Of a DNA stretch of 64,000 bases, positions 1 through 8,696 are shown piece by piece. Source of the stretch: Amycolatopsis jejuensis (GTDB lineage Bacteria > Actinomycetota > Actinomycetes > Mycobacteriales > Pseudonocardiaceae); contig NZ_JNYZ01000011.1 in assembly GCF_000717335.1 (NCBI RefSeq), positions 310,001 through 374,000 of the forward strand, read 5' to 3'. The translations under genes were made by a program, and so were the position numbers. The notes below the pieces were generated by a model. It saw only the letters and a list, made by a program, of their open reading frames with translations. It made no database searches and was not told where the DNA came from. Numbering within the stretch: the stretch's first letter is position 1; each line of letters begins with the position of its first letter.

Positions 1-1222
1 TACAGAACAGTTCCCGGCTGTTGCCCTGTTCGGTGAGCGGCTGCGCGCACGACGGGCACGTGCTCGGCGGGACGATGTCGCGCTCCGCGCCGGTGCGTTT
101 CGACGCGTCGAGTACCCCGGCGACGAACGGGATGACGTCACCGGCGCGGCGCACCAGCACCGTGTCCCCGATCTTGATGCCGCGGGCGCGGATGACCTCC
201 TGGTTGGCCAGCGTCGCGCGGGTGACCGTGGTCCCGCCCACGAACACCGGCTCCAGCCACGCGACCGGCGCGATCTTGCCCGTCTTGCCGACGTCCCACA
301 CCACGTCCGCCAGCAGCGTCGTCTTCTCCTCGGCCGCGAACTTGAACGCCAGCGCCCCGCGCGGCGAACTCGACCGCGTGCCTGCCGCGGCGTACGCGAC
401 GCGGTCGGCCAGCCGCAGGACGGCGCCGTCGAGGTCGTAATCCAGGTCGTTGCGCTGCTGTTCGATCGTGGTGATGGTCGCCTGCGCGGCCTCCGCATCG
501 ACACAGCGGCGCATGTCCGCCGCGGTGAACCCGAGCGACGTGAGCCCGCGGGCCAGGTCCGTTTCCGCGCCGGCGGGCTCGGTGTCCAGGTCGAAGGCGA
601 AAAACCGCAGCCGCCGCTCGGCGACGGCGGCCGGATCCTTCGCCCGCAACGTGCCCGCCGCGGCGTTGCGGGGGTTGATCAGCGGCTTGTCCGGATGCGC
701 GACGTTGTACGCCGTGAACGTGGACCGCAGCATCACCGCCTCGCCGCGCACCTCGACCCGCCCCGGCGCATCGACCCGGTCGGGAATCCCGTCCGTGAGC
801 GCCCGTACCAGCAGGGTGACGTCGTCTCCGGTGGTGCCGTCACCCCGCGTGACCGCCCGCGCCAGCCTGCCGTTCTCGTACACCAGCGCCAGCGACAGCC
901 CGTCCAGCTTCGGCATCACGACCACCGGCTGGCCGGGAAACCGGCCGAAGAACGCCGCGACCTGCTCCGGCCGCGTCGCCTTCTCCAGCGACAGCATCGG
1001 CCGCGAATGCCGGATCGGGGCATGCAGCACCGCCGGCCCGCCCACCTGGTCCAGCGGGTTCGGGTCCGGCGCCAGCTCCGGGCTCGCCTCGATCAGCCCG
1101 CGCAGCTCGTCCTCGATCGCGTCGTACTCCGCGTCCGCCACCACCGGCGAACCCCGGTAGTACGCGTCGCGCAGCACGACGATCCGATCGGCGAGTTCCT
1201 GAATCCGCTCCCTGACATCCAC
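1..1222 (-). CDS. ligA: NAD-dependent DNA ligase (LigA family), 3' part cut off by window edge
   Basis: Seals nicks in duplex DNA using NAD+. The visible N-terminal 407 residues contain the Ia/adenylation domain, with the AMP-accepting lysine at about residue 105 in PKLDG, followed by the RGDGTTGDDVT nucleotidyltransferase motif and the OB-fold region. The first cysteines of the C4 zinc finger (CPSC) lie next to the window edge; the HhH and BRCT domains would be outside. The start is taken as GTG at 1222 because the in-frame product begins VDVRERIQELADRI, the usual HAT/Ia start; the ATG at 1218 is in another frame. The adenylation core is rather divergent (LSLEKA where LSLDNA is usual), so this could be a second LigA paralogue rather than the housekeeping copy. 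Confidence 0.9.
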   Translation of the reverse strand, partial: MDVRERIQELADRIVVLRDAYYRGSPVVADAEYDAIEDELRGLIEASPELAPDPNPLDQVGGPAVLHAPIRHSRPMLSLEKATRPEQVAAFFGRFPGQPVVVMPKLDGLSLALVYENGRLARAVTRGDGTTGDDVTLLVRALTDGIPDRVDAPGRVEVRGEAVMLRSTFTAYNVAHPDKPLINPRNAAAGTLRAKDPAAVAERRLRFFAFDLDTEPAGAETDLARGLTSLGFTAADMRRCVDAEAAQATITTIEQQRNDLDYDLDGAVLRLADRVAYAAAGTRSSSPRGALAFKFAAEEKTTLLADVVWDVGKTGKIAPVAWLEPVFVGGTTVTRATLANQEVIRARGIKIGDTVLVRRAGDVIPFVAGVLDASKRTGAERDIVPPSTCPSCAQPLTEQGNSRELFC

Positions 1223-1548
1223 GGGACGAGACGCTACCCGGAGCCACCGACAAAACCGGGCACCGCGGCCGGATCGTCCGGGGTACGGAGGCGCTGGAAG
1301 GGCCTCGACGTCCGGCCCGGCGCCGTAACCGGGGGCAACCGCCGCCACGGGCAAGACTGCCCCCAAGCGCCTCGAACGAGCCGTTCCCGGTGCAGCGAAC
1401 CGGATCCGCCGCACCGTTCGGCAACCAGCCGGTCGCGCTCCACCCGGTGCTCCGGAGGAATCGCCTTCCATGATCGGCGACCGTGAAGCAGCCGGGATAC
1501 CGGCAACAGTCAACATTTCCGGGGCCCGGCCACCACAGCCCTCGCCCC
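1223..1548. other. Intergenic region with no convincing gene
   Basis: 326 bp between the ligA start and the tetR stop. It should hold the ligA promoter. A 90-codon open frame on the minus strand has no ribosome binding site and no recognisable product, and it appears to be a GC-driven open frame. The stretch is bounded by a 21-bp direct repeat (see separate entry). Confidence 0.6.
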
Positions 1549-1572
1549 CTACGCGGCCGGATCGTCCGGGGT
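1264..1572. repeat. 21-bp direct repeat, 288 bp apart
   Basis: The 21 bases at 1264-1284 recur exactly at 1552-1572. The second copy is the last codons of the tetR gene (encoding TPDDPAA before the stop). The first lies in the non-coding gap and would encode the same tail if translated. It looks like a remnant of duplication or of an insertion/deletion event at the end of tetR. Confidence 0.7.
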
Positions 1573-2205
1573 GAGTGCGCCGAGGATCAGGTCCAGTCCG
1601 AAGGCGAACTCGTCGTCCGGGCCCGGCGCCGGGTCCGGACCCGCTCGTCCGGCGGCGATCTCCGCCAGGTACGGATACTCGTTGCCCGGCAGGGATTCCA
1701 GGAGCTGCGCGGCCGCCGGTTCCTGGCCGCGGAGCTCGTCGAGGGGAAGGCTTCGCTCCTGCAGGACGTTGCCGTACAGGTAACTGTCCACTACCGACAG
1801 CGCGTGGATCGCCATCGTCGGGGAGAAGCCCGACCGGCGCAGGATGCCGAGTACCGAGTCGTGGTGGCGGAGGGTCGCGGGCCCGGGTTTGCTCCGGGAA
1901 TCCAGCAGGCCGGTCGCCCATGGATGCCGCTGCAGGGCACGACGGGCCGACACGGCGAGGCGGCGCAGGTGATCCCGCCAATTCCCGCCGCCGTCGGGCA
2001 GCTCGATCTCCGCGAATACGGCGTCGACCATTCCGTCGACCAGGTCCGCCCGGTTCGCCACGTGGTGGTAGAGGGACATCGCCTCGACGCCCAAGGCCGC
2101 GGCCGTCGCCCGCATCGTGACGGCGGCCATCCCCGACGCGTCGGCGAGTTGCACGGCAGCGCCGACGACCCGCGTCCGGTTCAGCGGGCTTCTCCCTGCG
2201 GGCAC
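1549..2205 (-). CDS. TetR/AcrR family repressor (TetR C-terminal domain class)
   Basis: A 218-residue one-component repressor. Residues about 10-55 form the helix-turn-helix (TMRATAAALGVEAMSLYHH, with the typical LYHHV recognition end) and the rest is the ligand-binding dimer domain of the tetracycline-repressor-like C-terminal class. It is divergently transcribed from the NmrA-like gene across 67 bp holding two copies of an ACTTACAAC-type palindrome. It very probably represses both itself and that reductase and is released by the reductase's substrate or product. The ligand is unknown. Confidence 0.9.
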   Translation of the reverse strand: MPAGRSPLNRTRVVGAAVQLADASGMAAVTMRATAAALGVEAMSLYHHVANRADLVDGMVDAVFAEIELPDGGGNWRDHLRRLAVSARRALQRHPWATGLLDSRSKPGPATLRHHDSVLGILRRSGFSPTMAIHALSVVDSYLYGNVLQERSLPLDELRGQEPAAAQLLESLPGNEYPYLAEIAAGRAGPDPAPGPDDEFAFGLDLILGALTPDDPAA

Positions 2206-2224
2206 GCGATCCCTCCTTGACTGG

Positions 2225-2260
2225 ACTTACAACGTAAGTCTACCGTACTTACAACGCAAG
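2225..2260. promoter_or_regulatory. Tandem TetR operator and divergent promoter
   Basis: Perfect inverted repeat ACTTAC-AAC-GTAAGT at 2225-2239 and a second, slightly degraded copy ACTTACAACGCAAG at 2247-2260, 22 bp apart (two helical turns). A TTGACT -35-like box (2217-2222) precedes the first copy on the plus strand, so repressor binding would cover the reductase promoter. The tetR promoter must overlap on the other strand. Inferred from position and symmetry. Confidence 0.75.
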
Positions 2261-2272
2261 GGAGGCACTGAC

Positions 2273-2956
2273 ATGCACCAGGTCGGAATCATCGGGGTGT
2301 CCGGAAAGCTGGGCCGGTACCTGGCGAAGGACGCATTGGATCGCGGGTACGAGGTCGTCGGCGTGTGCCGGAAGGAAAGCGTCGGCAAGCTCGGCGAACT
2401 CGCCGACGCCATCAAGGTGCTACCCGGCGGCACCGACGACCGGGAGGTCATCCGCGAAGCCGTCGCTGGCTGCGACGGGGTGCTCACGGTGCTCGTGCCG
2501 TGGGGCGTCCGGCATTACGCTTCCGGGACGGCGCAAGCAGTTCTCGACGGCGCCAGACCCGACGCCCGGCTCGTCTTCTCCTGCGGATGGCACGTTCCCG
2601 GGCACGAGAAGGACTCCTACTCCCGCTCGAAACTGCTCCTCCAGTCGGCGACGACGAAAGTGATGCGGGCCCTTCGGGTGATGGACATCGACGACCAGGT
2701 CGCGGCCGCGCGCCGGGTCTACGAGAGTAGTACACAGTGGACGGTCGTGCGGGCAAGCACACTGGAAGAAGGCGAGAGCGAGGGCCGCCCGGCGTGGGCG
2801 GACCACGTCGGGCATCCCAAGCTCGCCAGCGACCGCACCCGGCGAATCGATTATGCGCGGTTCCTGGTGGACACCCTCACCGACGATGCCCTGATCCGCA
2901 AGGCACCGGCGATCGTCGGGTGCCGCACGCCGAGTGCGCTGGCACACGAGCGATAA
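2273..2956 (+). CDS. NmrA-like NAD(P)-binding reductase
   Basis: A 227-residue atypical short-chain dehydrogenase/NmrA-like protein with the dinucleotide-binding GxxGxxG (G8, G11, G14 in GVSGKLG) and a Rossmann fold. No clear SDR YxxxK motif is visible, so it may be a reductase or a redox sensor. The ATG at 2273 follows a GGGAGG ribosome site at the end of the operator region; upstream codons in the same frame run back into the operator and the tetR gene and are not used. It is the only gene controlled by the divergent TetR repressor visible here. The substrate is unknown. Confidence 0.8.
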   Translation: MHQVGIIGVSGKLGRYLAKDALDRGYEVVGVCRKESVGKLGELADAIKVLPGGTDDREVIREAVAGCDGVLTVLVPWGVRHYASGTAQAVLDGARPDARLVFSCGWHVPGHEKDSYSRSKLLLQSATTKVMRALRVMDIDDQVAAARRVYESSTQWTVVRASTLEEGESEGRPAWADHVGHPKLASDRTRRIDYARFLVDTLTDDALIRKAPAIVGCRTPSALAHER

Positions 2957-3040
2957 CGGCACGGCTCGACGCGCTGCACTCGCGGGGGCAGGCCGCGAGC
3001 GAGCATGCCATGGCGGTGATCGCGGTGGCACCCACCCCGG

Positions 3041-4471
3041 TCAACCAGCTGACTTCTGCTCCAACCCCACCACCGACGGTGCCGCAGACCGGGGAAGGCG
3101 CGACAACGTCAACCCGAGCACCCCACTCAACACCGCAATCCCCACCGCAATCCAGAAGCCCGTGACGTACCCGGACCACGCGGGCACCGCCGTGCCGGAG
3201 ATCAGGTTGCTCGCCACGATGCTGGCCGTGATCTGCCCACCCAGCGTCCCGCCGACCGGGCGCGCCACGAAGATCAGGCTGCTCACCCCCGAAGCGCGTT
3301 CCGGGGGTACCGCGAGGCTCGCCGTGTTCAGGCCCTGGGTGAAACCCATCGAGAGGCCGACTCCGATCAGCGTGGAAGCGACCGCCATCAGCGCGACGCT
3401 CGAGTGGGCCAGGATGAGCACCGCCACCCCGGCGGCGCTGATCAAACCGGAAAGAAGGAAGACCGACCGCTGCCCGATCCGGTTTTCCAGCCGGGCGGTC
3501 AATGGTGCGGCGATGGTTCCGGCGACCGCGAACGGGAACAGCACCAGGCTCGCCACCAACGGGGAAGCCGCCAATCCATAACCGGCCGACGGAGGGGTCG
3601 CGAGAATGATCGGAATTGCCGTATAGCCCGCAATGTACACATACCCGGACAGGAACGCGATGGTCGTCGCAATGAATACAGTACGACCGCCAAGGTGGAA
3701 ATCCACGAGTGGTACCGCAATTCGCCGCTCCACCACCACGAATATCGCAAGCAGAACCGCGGCGAACCCGATTCCGGAGAGAATCAGCGGGGACGTCCAG
3801 CCGCGCGCGGGGGCCTCGGTCAGCGAAAGGAGCAACACCAGCAACCCACCGCCGAGCAGCGTCGCACCAGCCCAGTCGACGCGGCCCCGGGTAGCCGGGG
3901 GGAACGCCGGGAAAGCGAACACTGCCACCAGCGTGATCACCACCAGCAGCACGAAAGCCGCCCAGTAGAACACCCGATACGACGTGAAGGTGGCCAATGG
4001 TCCGGCGGCCAGCAGGCCAGCCCCGGCGGACATCGTCTGCGTCGCGATGATGAGCCCGGTCGCCCGGCGCATCTTTTCCGGCGGCATCGAGTCACGCAGC
4101 AGGCCGACCGCCAGTACGGCGAGGCCCCATCCGGTGCCCTGGAGAATCTGGCCGACGACCATCACCGCGAACGACGTCGCCACCGCGGCACACAGCAGGC
4201 CCGCGCTCACCAGTACCAGCAATACCAGCAAAACGGCCCGTTTCGACCGGACGTCGGCCAGCCGTCCCACAATGGGAACGCTCACCGCACCGGAAAGGAA
4301 CAACCCGCCGAACACCCAGGAAATCTCCGCGGCAGAAGCGTGGACGCCCTGCTGGATCATCGGCAATACCGGGGGAAGCATTGCCTCGAAACCGGAATAG
4401 ACGAACAACACCGCAAGCATCACGCCGAGCGCGACCCGCGATTTCGGGGCATTTTCAGGTAATACAGCCAT
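3041..4471 (-). CDS. MFS transporter (drug/metabolite efflux type)
   Basis: 476 residues with about twelve to fourteen hydrophobic segments and a motif-A-like GRLADVRSKRA after the second segment, so a proton-driven permease of the major facilitator superfamily. The ATG at 4471 has GGAGG eight bases upstream; an earlier in-frame ATG at 4519 lacks one. It is the last gene of the minus-strand operon that starts at 13967, 58 bp after the deacylase gene. Its context suggests it moves the amide or amino-acid-like substrate or product of that operon. The direction of transport cannot be told from sequence. Confidence 0.85.
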   Translation of the reverse strand: MAVLPENAPKSRVALGVMLAVLFVYSGFEAMLPPVLPMIQQGVHASAAEISWVFGGLFLSGAVSVPIVGRLADVRSKRAVLLVLLVLVSAGLLCAAVATSFAVMVVGQILQGTGWGLAVLAVGLLRDSMPPEKMRRATGLIIATQTMSAGAGLLAAGPLATFTSYRVFYWAAFVLLVVITLVAVFAFPAFPPATRGRVDWAGATLLGGGLLVLLLSLTEAPARGWTSPLILSGIGFAAVLLAIFVVVERRIAVPLVDFHLGGRTVFIATTIAFLSGYVYIAGYTAIPIILATPPSAGYGLAASPLVASLVLFPFAVAGTIAAPLTARLENRIGQRSVFLLSGLISAAGVAVLILAHSSVALMAVASTLIGVGLSMGFTQGLNTASLAVPPERASGVSSLIFVARPVGGTLGGQITASIVASNLISGTAVPAWSGYVTGFWIAVGIAVLSGVLGLTLSRLPRSAAPSVVGLEQKSAG

Positions 4472-4529
4472 GGTGCACCTCCGACGGCTGATAAAATGGG
4501 CACCGCCGAATGGCGGCAAAGAAAAAAAC

Positions 4530-5561
4530 TTACGGCAGATCCGGATTGTCGAGGACCGCGCAGAACCCGATCAGCACGCCCTCGGGCAGGGCATGAGTGG
4601 CCTGTCCGTGCAGGCTGCCGGGATACCCCCAGAGGAACCCGGTGACCGGCATGACGATCTCCTCGACGCGGTCCCCCCACACGTCGCTGATCTCGCCGAG
4701 CACTTCCCCCTCCCGGACCAGGTCGCCCGGCGGCCGGGCCGGCCAGAACAGCCCGGCGTGCCGGTTGACCAGCGCGCCGTGGTAGGTGAACCGGCCGGGC
4801 AGCCGCGGTACCGGCTGGTCCTCCAGCGCCCCGTCGAGCATGCCGATCCGGCGCATCACGTTCATGATCACGATCCGCCCGGATTCCGTACCGGCAAGGG
4901 AATGCCTGCCGGACAGCTCGACCATGACCCCGGCGATCCCGTGTGCGGACGCGGCGGCGGCAGGCTGCCCGGCGATCGACCCCACCAGGCTGCCGCTGGA
5001 GTCCGGCGGCTCGAACATCCGGACCGCGGTCAGCCCGGCGGCGTCCGCCATCGACCGCTGTGCGGCGCGGACGGTGTCGTCGCGGGCCTGGTCGGGGAAC
5101 AGCATCGCCATCGGGAACGAGGGGTCGGGATTGCCGTGCAGGTCGAGGTAGTGCGTGGCCTGGTCGAGCACCGGCCGGAACGCGGCGGCCAGCCGCTGGG
5201 TGATCAGGCCGTCCGGCGACGACGGCCACAGCAGCGGCTGGGCCATGTGCAGGCGGTCGTACGGCGACCCGTAGCTGGCCGCCTCGAACGCCAGCGGGTT
5301 CGCCACCATGATCGCCACGAGCGTGCCCCGCATCCGCGCCGGGTCCAGTTTCCGGATCGCCGAAACCAGGGAACCGGTCCCGACGATCTCGTCGCCGTGG
5401 GTGGCACCGGTGACGACGAGCACGGGCCCGTCCTCGGCACCGTTGACGACGACCACCGGCACGCGCACCGTGGTCCCGGCCGCCAGGCGGACCTCGCCGA
5501 CGGTGCCCTTGCCGACGGTGCCGGGCGGCACTGTCCAGTCGCCGATTTCGAATGTGGCCAT
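4530..5561 (-). CDS. Succinylglutamate desuccinylase/aspartoacylase-family zinc deacylase
   Basis: A 343-residue zinc-dependent deacylase of the AspA/AstE family (M14-like fold) that removes acyl groups from N-acyl amino acids or related amides. Metal ligands are visible: His55 and Glu58 in GATHGDEIVG and the later His in YLDLHGNPD. The VMVELSG glutamate is the likely catalytic base. The ATG at 5561 follows AGGAGG. It sits between an amidohydrolase and an MFS gene, 31 bp after the former. It probably performs a late deacylation step in the HyuAB operon. The DoeB-like N-acetyl-diaminobutyrate deacetylase is a related alternative. Confidence 0.8.
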   Translation of the reverse strand: MATFEIGDWTVPPGTVGKGTVGEVRLAAGTTVRVPVVVVNGAEDGPVLVVTGATHGDEIVGTGSLVSAIRKLDPARMRGTLVAIMVANPLAFEAASYGSPYDRLHMAQPLLWPSSPDGLITQRLAAAFRPVLDQATHYLDLHGNPDPSFPMAMLFPDQARDDTVRAAQRSMADAAGLTAVRMFEPPDSSGSLVGSIAGQPAAAASAHGIAGVMVELSGRHSLAGTESGRIVIMNVMRRIGMLDGALEDQPVPRLPGRFTYHGALVNRHAGLFWPARPPGDLVREGEVLGEISDVWGDRVEEIVMPVTGFLWGYPGSLHGQATHALPEGVLIGFCAVLDNPDLP

Positions 5562-5592
5562 GGGAAATCCTCCTGCCGAAGGGAAACTGCGG

Positions 5593-6843
5593 TCACGCCA
5601 CGGAAGTACCGGCACCCTCGATCCGAAGGCCTGCCTTCCACACCCCGGCGATCTTCGCCGGATCGCCGAGCACCGCCGGATCGGCGAGCGGATTCTCGTG
5701 CAGCAGCAAGAAATCCGCGTCATACCCAGCCGCGAGCAAGCCGCTCTTCGGCGCCTGCGGCCCCACCGTACGGGGCGCAGTCGCGGTCGCCGCCTCGATG
5801 GCTTCGAGCGGGCTCATGCCCAGTTCCGTGAGCAGCGCGACCTCTTGGCCGTTCCCGCCCCAGGTGCCGCCCACGCCGGGGGTCCGGGACACGAAGATGT
5901 CGCTGCCCATCGCGATCGTCACCCCGCGCTGGTGAGCCAGGCTCACCGACGCGCGGTGCTGGTCGGCGAGTGCCCGGGCCTTGCGCTCCACCCAGGGCGG
6001 CAAATCCGTCCTGGCCAGCATGTTCTCCTGGACAGTCAGCGTCGGGACCAGGATGGCGCCGGTCTCCCGCATCGCGGCACACGCTTCCTCGTCGAGGCAT
6101 GACCCGTGTTCGATCGTGTGCACACCCGCTTCGAGGGCCGCCATGATGCCCGCTTTGCCGTGGCAGTGCGCGGCCACCACGCGTTCCGCGTTCCCGGCGA
6201 TCTCGACGATGGTCCGCATCTCCGCGACCGTGAACTGCTGGTGCTGCGGATCATCGCGGACCGACAGTCCCCCGCCGGACGCGCTCAGCTTGATGACCTT
6301 CGCGCCCTTGCGCAACTGCTCGCGAGTGGCCTTCGCGCATTCCGCTTCACCGTCGCACTGCCGGAACTCCCCGCCGTCCCGGCCGAATTCCGTTACCCAG
6401 GAAGGCGGCAGATCGTGCAGGTCACCGTGGCCGCCGGTCGGGGACAGCAGCGCACCGGCGGCGTAGATCGCCGGTCCGGCAATGCTGCCTTCCTCCACCG
6501 CGTCGGCCAGGTAGGCGCCGAGACCGCACAGATCGCGGACCGACGTGACCCCCGCCCGCAGCGCCGCCTGGAGGTCACCGACGCAGCGGGCGGCCCGGGT
6601 GGCGACCGGTTCCGTGGCGGCCTTGCTCAGCTGCACGCCTCCCGACCGGGGTAAGCCCAGCAGGTGCACGTGACAGTCCCACAGGCCCGGCATCACCACC
6701 GGCGCCCGCACCACCTCCCCGGTGCTCGCCGGTGCCTGGGCACTCGGCCCCGCGTAGGCGATCCGGCCGTCGGCGACCACCAGCGCGGCGTCCTTGACCG
6801 GCTCGCCCCGGCCGGGAATCAGCAGGTCGGCCTCGATTCTCAC
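5593..6843 (-). CDS. Metal-dependent amidohydrolase (imidazolonepropionase/dipeptidase-like)
   Basis: A 416-residue TIM-barrel amidohydrolase. All metal-site elements are present: HxH in GLWDCHVH, the candidate carboxylated lysine in KVIKLSASGG, His in AAHCHG and in TIEHGS, and the final Asp in AMGSD. This pattern is that of the Xaa-Arg/Xaa-Pro dipeptidase and imidazolonepropionase-like group that cleaves C-N bonds. The start is GTG 6843 with GGGAGGAAC upstream; it overlaps the hyuB stop as GTGA, so translation is coupled. It probably opens or trims a cyclic amide or peptide made accessible by the HyuAB enzymes. Confidence 0.85.
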   Translation of the reverse strand: MRIEADLLIPGRGEPVKDAALVVADGRIAYAGPSAQAPASTGEVVRAPVVMPGLWDCHVHLLGLPRSGGVQLSKAATEPVATRAARCVGDLQAALRAGVTSVRDLCGLGAYLADAVEEGSIAGPAIYAAGALLSPTGGHGDLHDLPPSWVTEFGRDGGEFRQCDGEAECAKATREQLRKGAKVIKLSASGGGLSVRDDPQHQQFTVAEMRTIVEIAGNAERVVAAHCHGKAGIMAALEAGVHTIEHGSCLDEEACAAMRETGAILVPTLTVQENMLARTDLPPWVERKARALADQHRASVSLAHQRGVTIAMGSDIFVSRTPGVGGTWGGNGQEVALLTELGMSPLEAIEAATATAPRTVGPQAPKSGLLAAGYDADFLLLHENPLADPAVLGDPAKIAGVWKAGLRIEGAGTSVA

Positions 6844-8696
6844 GGTGTTCCTCCCTGGTCGACCCGGTGTCCGATCCGGGCCCGGTCGATCGTCCATTCC
6901 CGGCCGATCCCCCGGCGGACGCGCGGCTGCGCTTTCCGGAGACCGCGTTCCCGCTCGGTCTCCTCGGCGAGCACCGTCCAGGTCGTGGTGTCGATCAGCA
7001 CGCCGTAGTCCTGCCTGGCTCCCTCGACGGAGACGTATTCATCGAGTACGTCGTCCAGCACGGCTTGGGGATCGCGGTCGAGCGGGTCACCCCATCCGCC
7101 GCCGCCACCGCTTTGGGAGAAGATCGTCGCGGAATCGTCGTACGGCATGGCGGAAATCGGGAACTCACCACAGATCGTCTCGTTCGGCCCGCCCTCGTCG
7201 AGCACGATGAAGTTCCCCGCACCCTCGTAGCCACCGGCGTATCCCGGAAGCGGGTACACGAGCGACTGCGTCGTGAACGTCGCGGACGTGTCACTGCCTC
7301 CGCGGTCGACCCGCCGGACCTGGTAGGCCGGGCTGCCCCGCCACTGCCCCGGAGCCGCGGAGTCGGTGGAGAACTCCGCCTGCCGGTACAGGGTCGGGTA
7401 CTGGACCTCGGTGATCTCGTGGTTCGCCGTGCGGGCCACGCTGAACGGGGTGGCCCAGCCGCCCCAGCCGTCCACCCCGCAGGCGGCGCTGTTGTCCATC
7501 GCGACCATGGAGGTGTCGGCGAAGAAGTACAACGTCGGGTTCTGGCTCGAATGCGTCAGGAACCGCTGCTCCCGCCGGTCGTGCCCGATCACGAACGCAC
7601 CCGCGGTGTCGATGGAGGCGTTTCCGACCAGTTCGGGCGCGAACTGCTCGCACGCCTTCATCACGGCCTGCCCGATCTGCCCGCCCGCGACGATCGTCCC
7701 CTGCACCGTCGGCGCCGGGGACCTCGGATTCACGAGCGAACCTTCCGGCAGGGTGACGCTCAGCCGCTCGAACAGCCCGGAGTTCACCGGAATGTCCGGG
7801 CACAGCACCGAAAGCACGACCCCCACGTACGCGGTCGTGTTCGCCGGCACGCTGTTGATGAAGCCGTCGACCTGCGGATCGGTTCCGGTGAAATCGAACT
7901 CCAGCCGGTCGTCGTCGATCGTCACCGTCACCCTGATCGCGAGGTCCCGCTGGTCCGCGTAGTCGGTGTCGATGCGGAACTCGGCGGAGTAGCTGCCGTC
8001 CGGCCACTCCCGGACCCGCTCGCGCAGTTTCCGTTCGGAGTACCCGAAAATCCAGTCGAGCGAGTCCTCCACCGCCGCCAGGCCGTACCGGTCGACCGCT
8101 TCCCGGATGCGGTTCTCCCCGACCCGGCAGGCGCCGATCATGGCCTCGACGTCCGCCTGCGTGATGTCCGGCAGGCGGTTGTTCGCCATCAGCCAGTCCC
8201 ACAGCTCGCGCCGCCGTTCGCCCTTCTCGTACAGCTTCAGCGGCGGCGGCCGGAAACCCTCGTGCCAGATCTCCCGGCACAGCGGGTTCACCAGGCCGGG
8301 CGCCGGACCGCCCTGGTCGAGCACGTGCAGCCGCGCGCCGGTGAGAAAACGCGGGCGGCCGTCGAAGAAGACCGGCACCAGGATCGTCCAGCAGCCGAGG
8401 TGGCTGCCGCCGTGGTAGGAGTCCGACACCAGGAGCGCGTCGCCGGGGTGCAGATCGCCGCGGAAGAAGTCGAGGCAGGCCTGTGACGACGTCATGAGCG
8501 CGAACGAATGGGCGATGATTCCCGCCCTGGACACGATTTTCAGCCGGTCGCCGTCGTAGCTGTAGATCCCGGCCCCGCAGTCCTTCGCCTCGTTCACCGC
8601 CGGGTTCGGCGACGTGCGGCAGATGGTTTCGTAGACCTGGTCGCAGACGGTATCGAGATAGTTCCGGATGATTTCCGCGGTGATCGGATCACTCAT
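6840..8696 (-). CDS. hyuB: Hydantoinase B/oxoprolinase family protein (second HyuB copy)
   Basis: 618 residues of the HyuB family, the partner subunit of ATP-dependent N-methylhydantoinase, 5-oxoprolinase and related carboxylases. The N-terminus (DPITAEIIRNYLDTVCDQ) and the NDPY-equivalent segment VSDSYHGGSHLG match the family. It is clearly different in sequence from the HyuB encoded immediately upstream, so it is a paralogue rather than a recent copy. The ATG at 8696 overlaps the upstream hyuB stop by 8 bp and the next gene by 4 bp. Such subunits work with HyuA, and here one HyuA serves two HyuB proteins. Confidence 0.88.
   Translation of the reverse strand: MSDPITAEIIRNYLDTVCDQVYETICRTSPNPAVNEAKDCGAGIYSYDGDRLKIVSRAGIIAHSFALMTSSQACLDFFRGDLHPGDALLVSDSYHGGSHLGCWTILVPVFFDGRPRFLTGARLHVLDQGGPAPGLVNPLCREIWHEGFRPPPLKLYEKGERRRELWDWLMANNRLPDITQADVEAMIGACRVGENRIREAVDRYGLAAVEDSLDWIFGYSERKLRERVREWPDGSYSAEFRIDTDYADQRDLAIRVTVTIDDDRLEFDFTGTDPQVDGFINSVPANTTAYVGVVLSVLCPDIPVNSGLFERLSVTLPEGSLVNPRSPAPTVQGTIVAGGQIGQAVMKACEQFAPELVGNASIDTAGAFVIGHDRREQRFLTHSSQNPTLYFFADTSMVAMDNSAACGVDGWGGWATPFSVARTANHEITEVQYPTLYRQAEFSTDSAAPGQWRGSPAYQVRRVDRGGSDTSATFTTQSLVYPLPGYAGGYEGAGNFIVLDEGGPNETICGEFPISAMPYDDSATIFSQSGGGGGWGDPLDRDPQAVLDDVLDEYVSVEGARQDYGVLIDTTTWTVLAEETERERGLRKAQPRVRRGIGREWTIDRARIGHRVDQGGTP

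Noticed and set aside
1234..1506. 90-codon minus-strand open frame after tetR
   Set aside because: No ribosome site, no family, ends in a fragment copied from the tetR end by the direct repeat.
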